Source: Carnobacterium sp. 17-4 (GTDB lineage: Bacteria > Bacillota > Bacilli > Lactobacillales > Carnobacteriaceae). Taken from it: a DNA stretch of 64,000 nt. The translations under genes were made by a program, and so were the position numbers. The notes under the pieces were generated by a model that worked only from the letters and a program-made list of their open reading frames with translations, did not search any database and was not told the DNA's origin. Position 1 is the first letter of the stretch. Each line of letters begins with the position of its first letter. Of this stretch, positions 46,794-54,921 are shown in pieces. The stretch is taken from NCBI RefSeq assembly GCF_000195575.1, contig NC_015391.1:674501-738500 (forward strand), read 5' to 3'.

Positions 46794-47705
46794 ATGGATG
46801 TACTAAGTGCTCTTTTCTTTGATTATACTTTTCAAGTAGTCGTTTTCGGTTCGAGCATCTTAGGCTTATTAAGCGGTGTTATCGGAAGTTTTGCAGTTTT
46901 GCGTAAACAAAGTTTACTTGGTGATGCGGTAAGTCATGCAGCTCTACCAGGAATCTGTCTAGCATTTATTCTTACCTCAAATAAACAAATGGAAATTTTG
47001 TTGCTCGGAGCGCTTATTTCAGGTTTGCTGGCTACTTGGTTGATTATGGTTATCGTTAAACACTCTAAAGTTAAATTCGATAGTGCATTGGCGCTGACTA
47101 CAGCTGTGTTCTTTGGCCTTGGTTTAGTTTTATTGACCTTTATCCAAAAAAGTCCAAACTCTAATCAAGCTGGTTTGGAAAAATTTATTTTTGGACAATC
47201 TTCTACTCTTTTAGAGCGAGATGTCAGAATCATGTTCCTAGTAGGGATTGTGTTGTTGATCGTGGTCATCGCGTTCTGGAAAGAATTTAAATTAATGGCT
47301 TTTGATCATTCATTTGCTACCAGTATTGGATTGCCAGTCTACTGGATGAATAGTCTTTTAGCGACTCTAACGGTGATCGTTATCGTGATGGGATTACAAT
47401 CGGTTGGAGTTATCTTAATGAGTTCTCTATTGATTGGACCAGCAGTAGCAGCTAGACAATGGACGAATCATTTATCTATTATGGTAGTATTAGCAGCAAT
47501 TTTTGGGTGTGTTTCTGGAATTATTGGAACTATGATTAGTTCATTAGGCCAACAAATTCCAACAGGACCAACTATTGTTCTAATTATCAGTTCAATTGTG
47601 TTGATCAGTATTCTTTTTGCTCCAAGTAGAGGGATTATTTGGAAATTGATCAAAAATATGCAACGTAAAAAAGAGTTTGCAAGTCAATTAAAGAAAGGCG
47701 GATAA
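46794..47705 (+). CDS. Metal ABC transporter permease 1
   Basis: A 303-residue ABC-3-family permease with about 8 membrane helices and the family motif RKQSLLGDAVSHAALPGICLAF, with the DAxSHA coupling segment. It begins immediately after the ATPase stop and is followed 2 bases later by a second, related permease, as in TroCD and MntCD systems. Confidence 0.92.
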   Translation: MDVLSALFFDYTFQVVVFGSSILGLLSGVIGSFAVLRKQSLLGDAVSHAALPGICLAFILTSNKQMEILLLGALISGLLATWLIMVIVKHSKVKFDSALALTTAVFFGLGLVLLTFIQKSPNSNQAGLEKFIFGQSSTLLERDVRIMFLVGIVLLIVVIAFWKEFKLMAFDHSFATSIGLPVYWMNSLLATLTVIVIVMGLQSVGVILMSSLLIGPAVAARQWTNHLSIMVVLAAIFGCVSGIIGTMISSLGQQIPTGPTIVLIISSIVLISILFAPSRGIIWKLIKNMQRKKEFASQLKKGG

Positions 47706-47707
47706 GT

Positions 47708-48622
47708 ATGAACCCTGTTTTTGAAATACAACTCATTGCAGTTTTAGTTTCTGTTGCTTGTGCATTACCTGGTGTCTTTCTGGTAATCCGCGGGATGGCT
47801 ATGATGACAGATGCCATTACTCATACGATTTTATTGGGTATTGTAGTAGCTTTTTTTATCACCCAAGACTTAAATTCGCCATTACTGATTGTTGGTGCTG
47901 CACTTGTAGGAATTCTTACAGTTTGGTTGACAGAATTGATTCATCAAACAAAATTACTGGATAAAGATGCCTCTATTGGAATTATTTTTCCGTTGTTGTT
48001 TAGTATCGCAATTATTCTCATTACCCGTTATGCTGGAGATGTGCATTTGGATACAGATTCAGTGTTATTAGGAGAATTAGCTTTTGCTCCTTTTGATCGA
48101 TTGATTCTATTTGGGATTGATGTTGGTCCACAGGCTATTTATTCGATGGCTGCTATCCTTATCCTGCTGCTTTTGTTCATAGGTTTTTTCTACAAAGAAC
48201 TAAAATTGACTTCGTTTGATGCTTTGTTGGCAGCTTCGTTAGGTTTTTCTCCGGTCTTGTTGCACTATGCATTGATGTCATTGGTGTCCGTTACAGCAGT
48301 TGGGGCTTTCGAAGCAGTCGGATCGATATTGGTAGTAGCGTTTATGGTAGGACCTCCAGTTTCAGCGTACCTGTTAACAAATCGGTTAAGTTACATGTTA
48401 GGCATTAGTGCTGCCTTAGGTGCTGTAAATAGTTTGATTGGTTTTCAGCTTTCAATGTACTTTGATGTTTCCATTGCGGGTATGATCGCAGTTGTAACTG
48501 GTTTAACCTTTATAGTGATCTTTATATTTTCTCCAAAAAAAGGATTTATCTATGAATTGCATCGTAAAAAAAGACAGAAAAAGATATTAAAGAAAGCACT
48601 TGAAAGTAATCATTTAAGCTAA
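47708..48622 (+). CDS. Metal ABC transporter permease 2
   Basis: The second ABC-3 permease, 304 residues and about 8 membrane helices, with RGMAMMTDAITHTILLGIVVAFF. Two different permeases imply a heterodimeric pore, typical of TroCD/MntCD rather than single-permease Sca systems. A basic C-terminal tail follows the last helix. The operon ends at a terminator. Confidence 0.92.
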   Translation: MNPVFEIQLIAVLVSVACALPGVFLVIRGMAMMTDAITHTILLGIVVAFFITQDLNSPLLIVGAALVGILTVWLTELIHQTKLLDKDASIGIIFPLLFSIAIILITRYAGDVHLDTDSVLLGELAFAPFDRLILFGIDVGPQAIYSMAAILILLLLFIGFFYKELKLTSFDALLAASLGFSPVLLHYALMSLVSVTAVGAFEAVGSILVVAFMVGPPVSAYLLTNRLSYMLGISAALGAVNSLIGFQLSMYFDVSIAGMIAVVTGLTFIVIFIFSPKKGFIYELHRKKRQKKILKKALESNHLS

Positions 48623-48628
48623 AACGTA

Positions 48629-48662
48629 GAAGGGGTCTGGACAAAAGTCTGAGACCTTTTTT
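48629..48662 (+). terminator. Terminator after the metal-transport operon
   Basis: GGTCTGGAC pairs with GTCTGAGACC (imperfect) with a T run. Confidence 0.7.
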
Positions 48663-48729
48663 GCATGTTTAGATACCTATTTAAACGAAGATATGAAAAT
48701 ATAAACTCAATGCGCTAAGCTTATAAATC

Positions 48730-48758
48730 TTGATTCAGAATGTACGTTCCCTTATAAT
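48730..48758 (+). promoter_or_regulatory. dinB promoter overlapping a LexA-like box
   Basis: TTGATT (48730-48735), 17-base spacer, TATAAT (48753-48758). The spacer contains AGAAT-GTAC-GTTCC (48737-48750), close to the LexA consensus CGAAC-N4-GTTCG, so repressor binding would occlude polymerase. Confidence 0.7.
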
Positions 48759-48781
48759 GAGGATAAAGGAGGTGGAAAAGG

Positions 48782-49915
48782 ATGGACATTGGTGTGTTGA
48801 GATTTGATGAACCTAAAAGAGATACAACGAGGAAAATTATACACATTGATATGGACGCCTTTTTTGCCTCAGTAGAGGAACGAGAAAACCCTGATTTAAA
48901 AGGGAAGCCCGTTATTATCGCACGACATCCAAAAGAAACAGGGGGAAAAGGGGTCGTAGCTACTGCTAATTATGAAGCACGTAAGTATGGCGTACATTCT
49001 GCAATGAGTGCCCAAAAAGCATATGAGCTATGCCCGCACGGAAATTTTATCTCGGGACATTATGACTTATACCGTGAAATTTCTGCAGAAGTTCGGTCTA
49101 TATTTGAACGTTACACCGATACGATTGAACCTCTTTCTTTAGACGAAGCGTATTTAGATGTAACTGTAAATAAACATAACTTAACAAGTGCAACTTATAT
49201 TGCTAAACTCATTCAACGAGATATCTGGCAAGAAGTTCAATTGACTAGTTCAGCTGGAGTATCCTATAACAAGTTTATTGCAAAATTAGCTTCTGATTAC
49301 CATAAGCCTGCCGGAATAACAGTTATTCCACCAGATGAAGCCCTAGACTTTTTACGGAAACTACCCATTGAAAAATTTTATGGTGTAGGAAAAAAGACTG
49401 TTGAAAAAATGCATGACCTTTCTATTTATACTGGAGAAGATTTATTTCAAAAAAATGAAATGGAACTGATTCAAAGGTTTGGTAGAATGGGATATTCTCT
49501 TTATCGTAAAGTCAGAGGAATCGATAATTCACCTGTTCGAGTAAGTCGTGAAAGAAAGTCAGTTGGCAGAGAGTTAACTTATGGAAAAAATCTTACAACT
49601 GAACAAGAAGTTTTGAGCGAACTAAGATTTATCGCAAATAAAGTGCAACTCTCACTTCAAAAAAATCAAAAACACGGGAAGACAGTTGTGTTAAAAGTAC
49701 GGTATTCAAATTTCGAAACAGCTACAAAACGACTAACATTACCTAATTATGTAAAAAATGGGGAAGAAATATTCTTTCATGCTCAAAACCTATGGGATGA
49801 AATTGGGGTATTGGATAGAGGGATACGGTTACTAGGGATTACAGTAACTAACTTAGATCCTTTAGCCTATGAAAATATTGTTTTACCTTTATGGGATAAA
49901 GAAACCGATTATTGA
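48782..49915 (+). CDS. dinB: DNA polymerase IV (Y-family)
   Basis: A 377-residue translesion polymerase. Catalytic motifs: HIDMDAFFASVEERENP (first Asp), SLDEAYLDVT (Asp-Glu pair) and the SAGVSYNKFIAKLASDYHKPAG helix-hairpin region; the little-finger domain follows. The C-terminus ends LPLWD, a good fit to a beta-clamp-binding peptide. ATG 48782 has AAAGGAGGTGG upstream. A promoter with an embedded LexA-like box implies SOS induction. Confidence 0.95.
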   Translation: MDIGVLRFDEPKRDTTRKIIHIDMDAFFASVEERENPDLKGKPVIIARHPKETGGKGVVATANYEARKYGVHSAMSAQKAYELCPHGNFISGHYDLYREISAEVRSIFERYTDTIEPLSLDEAYLDVTVNKHNLTSATYIAKLIQRDIWQEVQLTSSAGVSYNKFIAKLASDYHKPAGITVIPPDEALDFLRKLPIEKFYGVGKKTVEKMHDLSIYTGEDLFQKNEMELIQRFGRMGYSLYRKVRGIDNSPVRVSRERKSVGRELTYGKNLTTEQEVLSELRFIANKVQLSLQKNQKHGKTVVLKVRYSNFETATKRLTLPNYVKNGEEIFFHAQNLWDEIGVLDRGIRLLGITVTNLDPLAYENIVLPLWDKETDY

Positions 49916-49936
49916 GTCTTGTTATATAACAAGACT
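49915..49936 (+). terminator. 22-bp palindrome at the dinB stop
   Basis: AGTCTTGTTAT/ATAACAAGACT is a perfect palindrome beginning at the last base of the stop codon. The T-rich run begins only 10 bases later, so termination is plausible, not certain. Confidence 0.4.
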
Positions 49937-49938
49937 AA

Positions 49939-49967
49939 TTGCATTCTATTTTTGACAACTGTATAAT
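49939..49967 (+). promoter_or_regulatory. Promoter of the UPF0173-ytoI-nrnA unit
   Basis: TTGCAT (49939-49944), 17-base spacer, TATAAT (49962-49967). Confidence 0.6.
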
Positions 49968-50018
49968 AAAATTATTCTATCGAGAGTTCGTTTCAACGAA
50001 TGAAAGGGGAGTAATAAG

Positions 50019-50708
50019 ATGCAAATTTCTTGGCACGGACAATCTTGTTTACAACTATTGACTGATTCGGGAATGACTATTTTAATGGATCCTTTTATTA
50101 CCGGAAATCCAGAAAGTGATTTAGACCCCGATACAGTTCAAGCAGATGTAATTATTATAACTCATGCACATAATGATCATATCGGAGATACGGAACCTAT
50201 CGCTAAAAGAACAGGAGCATTAATTGTAGCCAATGTAGAAATAGCATCTTTTTTTAAACGGAAGGGCTTTAAAACGCATGGCATGCAAATGGGTGGGAAA
50301 CATCAATTTGATTTTGGTGAAATTAAGATGACACCTGCTATTCATGGATCTTCATATGAAATAGATGGGGAAGCTGTTACCTTAGGACTTGCTGCTGGTA
50401 TCATTTTTAGTGCGGACGATCAAACGATTTATCATGCTGGTGATACAGCATTGTTTACAGATATGAAATTAATAGGCGCCTATAAAACAATAGATGTAGC
50501 CTTTTTACCTATAGGAGACAATTATACTATGGGACCAGAAGATGCTATCATTGCTGCAAGTTATATCCAAGCTAAAAAAGTCGTTCCTATTCATTATAAT
50601 ACGTTTCCACTCATTGAACAGAATGCAGAAGAGTTTTGCACAAACTTGTCTGAAGATCAAGGTCTAGCATTGAAAATTGGAGAAGTAATCGATTTATCTT
50701 ATATGTAG
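50019..50708 (+). CDS. UPF0173 metal-dependent hydrolase (YtkL-like)
   Basis: A 229-residue metallo-beta-lactamase-fold protein of the UPF0173 family. The HxHxDH motif reads THAHNDHIGD (about 47-56); AIHGSSYEIDG, HAGDTALFTDMKLIG and VPIHYNTFPLIEQ complete the set of metal ligands. The substrate is unknown. It is first in a compact run with ytoI and nrnA, an order also known from Bacillus (ytkL-ytoI-nrnA region). AAAGGGGAG precedes the ATG. Confidence 0.92.
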   Translation: MQISWHGQSCLQLLTDSGMTILMDPFITGNPESDLDPDTVQADVIIITHAHNDHIGDTEPIAKRTGALIVANVEIASFFKRKGFKTHGMQMGGKHQFDFGEIKMTPAIHGSSYEIDGEAVTLGLAAGIIFSADDQTIYHAGDTALFTDMKLIGAYKTIDVAFLPIGDNYTMGPEDAIIAASYIQAKKVVPIHYNTFPLIEQNAEEFCTNLSEDQGLALKIGEVIDLSYM

Positions 50709-50723
50709 TATGGAGGCAATTGA

Positions 50724-52055
50724 ATGACTACTAAACACGATCAGATCATCACGTACATTGAAACATTACCGGTTGGAGAAAAAATTTCAGTAAGGTCAAT
50801 TGCAAAAAATTTAAATGTCAGTGAAGGAACAGCATACCGTGCTATTAAAGATGCACAAAATGATGGATTGGTTTCAACGATTCAGCGAGTTGGAACGATT
50901 CGTATCGAACGTAAAATGAAAGAGACTTTCGAAACCTTGACTTATGGGGAAGTCGTAAAAATTATAGACGGCGATATCTTGGGCGGCGAAGAAGGATTAG
51001 ATAAAGATTTAAGCAAATTTATCATTGGTGCTATGACGGAAGAGGCAATGATGCGATACATTACACCCGGTTCCTTAATGATAGTAGGGAATCGTGAAAA
51101 TGCACAGAAATTGGCCCTTGAATGTGGAGCGGCAGTCTTGATTACAGGTGGCTTTAAAACCAATGAAGACATTATCTTATTAGCCAATAAATTAAAAATG
51201 CCTGTATTAAGTACAACATATGATTCTTTTACGGTAGCAACTTTGATAAACCGTGCAATTACAGATCAACTAATAAAAAAAGAAATTATGCTCGTTGATG
51301 ATATTTATACAAAAGCTGATAAAACGCTGTATTTAACAGCTAATCAAGTCGTTCTAGATTATCGGAAATTAAATGATGAAAGCCACCATACTCGTTTTCC
51401 TGTTGTGAATAAAAAAGGGCGTTTAATTGGGATGGTTACCGCTAAAGATATTATTGGTAAACAGGATCATGTCAGCATTGAACGAGTCATGACAAAAAAT
51501 CCTACATTTGCCAAAACACATATGAGTGTAGCAAGTGTGGGCCATTTAATGATTTGGGATGGGTTGGAAGTGATGCCTATCGTTGAAGATGATTTAACAC
51601 TTATGGGTATTGTCTCACGTCAAGATGTCATGAAAGCCATGCAATCATCTCAGCGTCAGCCGCAAATGGGAGACACATTGTCTGATCAGGTAAATGAAAA
51701 TATAGAGATTTTAACAACTTCTTCAGAAGAATGGTCTTCTAAAATCCCTTATTATAAATTTAAAGTGACGCCGCAAATGACCGATAATGTTGGGACGCTC
51801 TCATTTGGATTGTTGAGTGAAGTGATTTCTACCGTAACAAAAAATACCTTGGTTGTTTACCAAAAGAAAAATGCTATGGTAGAACAAATGAATTTATATT
51901 ACTTGAAACTAGTTCAACTTGGAAGTGAAATTGAAATCAGACCAAGTGTCTTTGAAATTGGTAGAAGAACCGCTAAGTTGGATATTGAGGTTTACACTGA
52001 TACGGTTTTAGTAGCAAAAGCAACCGTAGTATGTCAATTGATGCAAAGAAATTAA
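50724..52055 (+). CDS. ytoI: HTH-DRTGG-CBS-hotdog domain protein (YtoI-like)
   Basis: A 443-residue four-module protein. An N-terminal GntR-like helix-turn-helix (about 1-65; VRSIAKNLNVSEGTAYRAIKDAQNDGLVSTIQ) is followed by a DRTGG domain (about 75-185), a CBS pair (about 190-310; HHTRFPVVNKKGRLIGMVTAKDIIG and VMPIVEDDLTLMGIVSRQDV) and a C-terminal hotdog/thioesterase-like domain (about 330-440). CBS pairs usually bind adenine nucleotides. Function is not established. It sits 15 bases after the UPF0173 gene and 12 before nrnA. Confidence 0.88.
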   Translation: MTTKHDQIITYIETLPVGEKISVRSIAKNLNVSEGTAYRAIKDAQNDGLVSTIQRVGTIRIERKMKETFETLTYGEVVKIIDGDILGGEEGLDKDLSKFIIGAMTEEAMMRYITPGSLMIVGNRENAQKLALECGAAVLITGGFKTNEDIILLANKLKMPVLSTTYDSFTVATLINRAITDQLIKKEIMLVDDIYTKADKTLYLTANQVVLDYRKLNDESHHTRFPVVNKKGRLIGMVTAKDIIGKQDHVSIERVMTKNPTFAKTHMSVASVGHLMIWDGLEVMPIVEDDLTLMGIVSRQDVMKAMQSSQRQPQMGDTLSDQVNENIEILTTSSEEWSSKIPYYKFKVTPQMTDNVGTLSFGLLSEVISTVTKNTLVVYQKKNAMVEQMNLYYLKLVQLGSEIEIRPSVFEIGRRTAKLDIEVYTDTVLVAKATVVCQLMQRN

Positions 52056-52067
52056 AGGAGAAAAAGA

Positions 52068-53021
52068 ATGGCTATAAACTTATACGATCAAATACTTGAA
52101 AAAATTAAAGAAACAGAAATAATTATTATTCATAGGCACAAAAATCCCGATCCAGACGCGCTTGGGTCACAAGGTGGGTTAGCAGAAATTATAAAAACTA
52201 GTTTTCCAACTAAAAAAGTTTTAAAAGCAGGTGGACCAGTTGGAGATTTAAGTTATTTAACTGAAATGGATGATGTTTCAGATGAAGATTACCAAGAAGC
52301 TTTAGTTATTGTAACTGATACGGCAAACACACCGCGCATTAGCGATGAACGCTACAGTCAAGGAAAGAACTTAGTCAAAATAGATCATCACCCTAATGAT
52401 GATGTTTACGGAGATATTGTTTTAGTGGATACGAATGCTAGTAGCTCTAGTGAAATAATTGCTGATTTCTGTTTTCAACAAAAAGAAACATTGAAAATGA
52501 CAACTACAGCTGCTAAATTATTGTACGCAGGTATTGTTGGAGACACTGGTCGTTTCTTATATCCAGCAACTACACCTAAAACGATGCGCATTGTTGCCGA
52601 TTTAATGGAATTTCCTTTTAAACCGGATGAAATTAATCGGAAAATGAATGCTATGTCGCGAAAAGTAGCACAACTTTCAGGTTATGTTTTACAAAACATA
52701 GAAGTTCATCCATCTGGTGTAGGAAAAGTCGTTCTTACTAAGTCGATCTTGGATCAATTTGGTTTAACAGATGCTGAAACTTCTGCAGTGGTTTCATTGC
52801 CTAGCTCACTTGAAGAAGTCGTTTTATGGGGGATTTTTGTTGAACAGTCAGATGGCCATTTCAGGTGTCGATTACGGTCTAAAGGACCAGTAATTAATGA
52901 AGTAGCGAAAAAACATGATGGTGGCGGTCACCCATTAGCTAGTGGAGCTAACGCAAAAGATTTGCTTGAAGTAGATCAAATCATTCATGAATTGATTCAT
53001 GTTGTTGAACAAAGTCAATAA
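52068..53021 (+). CDS. nrnA: Bifunctional oligoribonuclease / PAP phosphatase NrnA
   Basis: A 317-residue DHH/DHHA1 phosphoesterase that degrades short RNA oligos and dephosphorylates 3'-phosphoadenosine 5'-phosphate; relatives cleave pApA from c-di-AMP. Motifs: HRHKNPDPDALGSQGG, VTDTANTPR, KIDHHPNDD (DHH), and the DHHA1 signature GGGHPLASGA. AAAGGAG precedes the ATG. Position after ytoI is conserved. Confidence 0.94.
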   Translation: MAINLYDQILEKIKETEIIIIHRHKNPDPDALGSQGGLAEIIKTSFPTKKVLKAGGPVGDLSYLTEMDDVSDEDYQEALVIVTDTANTPRISDERYSQGKNLVKIDHHPNDDVYGDIVLVDTNASSSSEIIADFCFQQKETLKMTTTAAKLLYAGIVGDTGRFLYPATTPKTMRIVADLMEFPFKPDEINRKMNAMSRKVAQLSGYVLQNIEVHPSGVGKVVLTKSILDQFGLTDAETSAVVSLPSSLEEVVLWGIFVEQSDGHFRCRLRSKGPVINEVAKKHDGGGHPLASGANAKDLLEVDQIIHELIHVVEQSQ

Positions 53022-53043
53022 AAAAAGATAAATGAAAGCATAT

Positions 53044-53079
53044 AAAAAGAGCCCAGATTGATTAATCTAGGCTCTTTTT
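53044..53079. terminator. Bidirectional terminator between nrnA and the CNNM gene
   Basis: AAAAAGAGCCCAGATT pairs with AATCTAGGCTCTTTTT (one mismatch). Confidence 0.85.
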
Positions 53080-53100
53080 GTCTATTCTAAAATCTATAAG

Positions 53101-54438
53101 TTAATCTATTTCATTCATAGCAACTTGAGGGGTCTTTTTTAAAATATCTATAACTTCAAGGGTACCATTTCCTAACTTAATAACTTTAAAGATGTAATTA
53201 TTAAAAGTTAATTCTTCATCGATGGAAATATCGTATTTTTGATTCATCATCCAGCCGCCGATGGTATCGACATCTTCTTCTTCGATGGAAAGACCAAAAA
53301 TGTCATTTACATCATCAATCAACATCCTAGCACTAACACGGTAGTGATGATCGCCAATTTTCTTGATTTCTGGCTCACCAACTACTTCGTAATCGTCGCT
53401 AATATCACCAACAATTTCTTCAACGATATCTTCCATTGAAATAATTCCACTGGTTCCACCATATTCATCTACAAGAACAGCAATTTGATTTCGTTCTTTT
53501 TGCATTTTTACGAGAAGCTCTTTAATAGGAATCGTTTCGATAACCGAAATGATGGGTCTAATGTATTCCGCAAAGCTAAAGGTTTCAGATAATTTTGCTT
53601 CCACGGCATCCACATAAACAGCGAATATTTCTTTTGTGTTTATGATGCCTAATACAATGTCTTTATCGCCATCTTTGATAACTGGATAACGTGTAAATCG
53701 TTCTCTACTTACCAATTGAGCTATCTCTCTCAAAGTCATTGAGGTCGACACAGTCACCATTTCAGTACGAGGCACCATGATTTCACGACTCATTCGATCA
53801 TCAAATGCAAATACATTTTCTACGAACTGATATTCATCGCGATTGATTTCGCCACTCTTTAAACTTTCACCCATAATGATACGAAGTTCTTCTTCAGAAA
53901 CTCCTTCTTCGGGTTCACTGATATTTTTCATGCCGATTCGGCGTGAAATACTATTTGCGATTCGATTCAATATATAAACTAAAGGGTACATGATCCGGAA
54001 CCACATCTGTAGTGGTTTAGCGATAAATAAACCAATCTGTTCCGTTTTATTGATTGCAATATTTTTAGGTACTAGCTCTCCAATAATAACTTGAAGAGAA
54101 GTTAAAATAATAAAAGATAAAGTAATTGAAGCAATCGTTGAAACAGAAGAGGGAATATCAACGGATGAAAATAAAAGATTAAACAAGCGCCCAAATGTAG
54201 GGTCACCTAACCAACCAATAGCTAACGAAGTGATGGTCACCCCTAATTGAGTTGCTGAAAGATACGTATCAAGTTTTTGTGTCATTTCTTTTAAAAGAAT
54301 TGCACGGTTGTCACCATTTTCAATTAAGTAATCCAACCTTGAAGGGCGAATACGCACCAGTACGAATTCTGACATCACGAATAATGCTGCGATAAATAAG
54401 ATAATAAAGAATGCAATGATTCCAGTTGTAATTGACAA
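53101..54438 (-). CDS. CNNM/CBS/CorC_HlyC membrane protein (hemolysin C-like family)
   Basis: A 445-residue protein: a CNNM (DUF21) membrane domain with about 4 helices (about 1-150), a CBS pair (about 215-340; REIMVPRTEMVTVS and IAVLVDEYGGTSGIISMEDIVEEIVGDI), and a C-terminal CorC_HlyC domain (about 355-438; ARMLIDDVNDIFGLSIEEEDVDTIGGWMM). The family is linked to Mg2+ export or cation balance; the old name hemolysin is misleading. The start is TTG 54438, because an in-frame stop lies upstream; the consensus Shine-Dalgarno is 36 bases away across a hairpin. Confidence 0.9.
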   Translation of the reverse strand: MSITTGIIAFFIILFIAALFVMSEFVLVRIRPSRLDYLIENGDNRAILLKEMTQKLDTYLSATQLGVTITSLAIGWLGDPTFGRLFNLLFSSVDIPSSVSTIASITLSFIILTSLQVIIGELVPKNIAINKTEQIGLFIAKPLQMWFRIMYPLVYILNRIANSISRRIGMKNISEPEEGVSEEELRIIMGESLKSGEINRDEYQFVENVFAFDDRMSREIMVPRTEMVTVSTSMTLREIAQLVSRERFTRYPVIKDGDKDIVLGIINTKEIFAVYVDAVEAKLSETFSFAEYIRPIISVIETIPIKELLVKMQKERNQIAVLVDEYGGTSGIISMEDIVEEIVGDISDDYEVVGEPEIKKIGDHHYRVSARMLIDDVNDIFGLSIEEEDVDTIGGWMMNQKYDISIDEELTFNNYIFKVIKLGNGTLEVIDILKKTPQVAMNEID

Positions 54439-54481
54439 ATTATTGTCTACGCCAAATTTATAGCGTAGACTTCACCTCCTT
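54436..54481 (-). promoter_or_regulatory. Hairpin-spaced ribosome-binding site of the CNNM gene
   Basis: On the - strand a consensus AAGGAGGTGA (54472-54481) is followed by GTCTACGC-N10-GCGTAGAC (54445-54470), then AATAAT and the TTG start. Unfolded, GGAGG lies 36 bases from TTG; with the 26-base hairpin folded, the distance is 10. Confidence 0.75.
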
Positions 54482-54564
54482 GTAATATAGTTTGCAATGA
54501 ATTGTAGTTATAAATAGTTCATCATACAAAGAGTATTTCAATGGTCATTATTAGTAAATTCCTC

Positions 54565-54693
54565 AGGATGAGGGTGAAATACAAGGTGAAAAACGACCAA
54601 AAGAAATAGTTGCATAAATAAAACTATCCTTTTGATAGATCAGTACCTTTATTCTATTTTCTGTCCCAAGGTCTCACCTCATCCTTTTTTTTT
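54565..54693 (+). ncRNA. Candidate structured RNA or imperfect-palindrome element upstream of the PBP gene
   Basis: AGGATGAGGGTGA (54565-54577) pairs with TCACCTCATCCT (54674-54685), one bulge, and the right arm runs into nine Ts. Inside, AGAAATAG (about 54602) can pair with CTATTTTCT (54654-54662), and CTATC-CTTTT-GATAG forms a local hairpin. The overall shape is one long rod with internal loops and a terminator-like end. I recognise no known RNA family. It could equally be an intergenic repeat element. Confidence 0.4.
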
Positions 54694-54764
54694 AACTAGT
54701 ATTAAAAAAACAGTCAGTTTTTCCATTTTAATAAAGTCTTTAACTTTACTCTACATCAATATGG

Positions 54765-54880
54765 TAAAATGATAAAGAAAAAAATAGTAAAATGGTGAAT
54801 AATAAACAATTGGTCAATGAAGGCATATCCTACTTAAGGAGGATGTGTCTTCATTATTGATTTGCTAAACTAAGTATAAT
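54765..54880 (+). promoter_or_regulatory. Candidate PBP promoters and leader hairpin
   Basis: Two -10 boxes: TGG-TAAAAT (54765-54770) and TATAAT (54875-54880), both with weak -35s. Between them a hairpin at 54816-54855 (AATGAAG/CTTCATT and ATCCT/AGGAT arms) overlaps the -35 area of the second. Confidence 0.4.
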
Positions 54881-54921
54881 AGAGAATGATTTAGAATAAA
54901 AAGAATAAGGAATGAATGCGA

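Larger units (their letters stand above)
54439..54921. other. Intergenic region between divergent CNNM and PBP genes
   Basis: About 480 bases. Left to right: hairpin-spaced ribosome-binding site of the CNNM gene; a structured element of about 130 bases ending in a T run (54565-54693); an extended -10 promoter (54765-54770); a 40-base hairpin (54816-54855); and a consensus TATAAT (54875-54880) before the PBP start. No tRNA or convincing small ORF seen. Confidence 0.6.
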
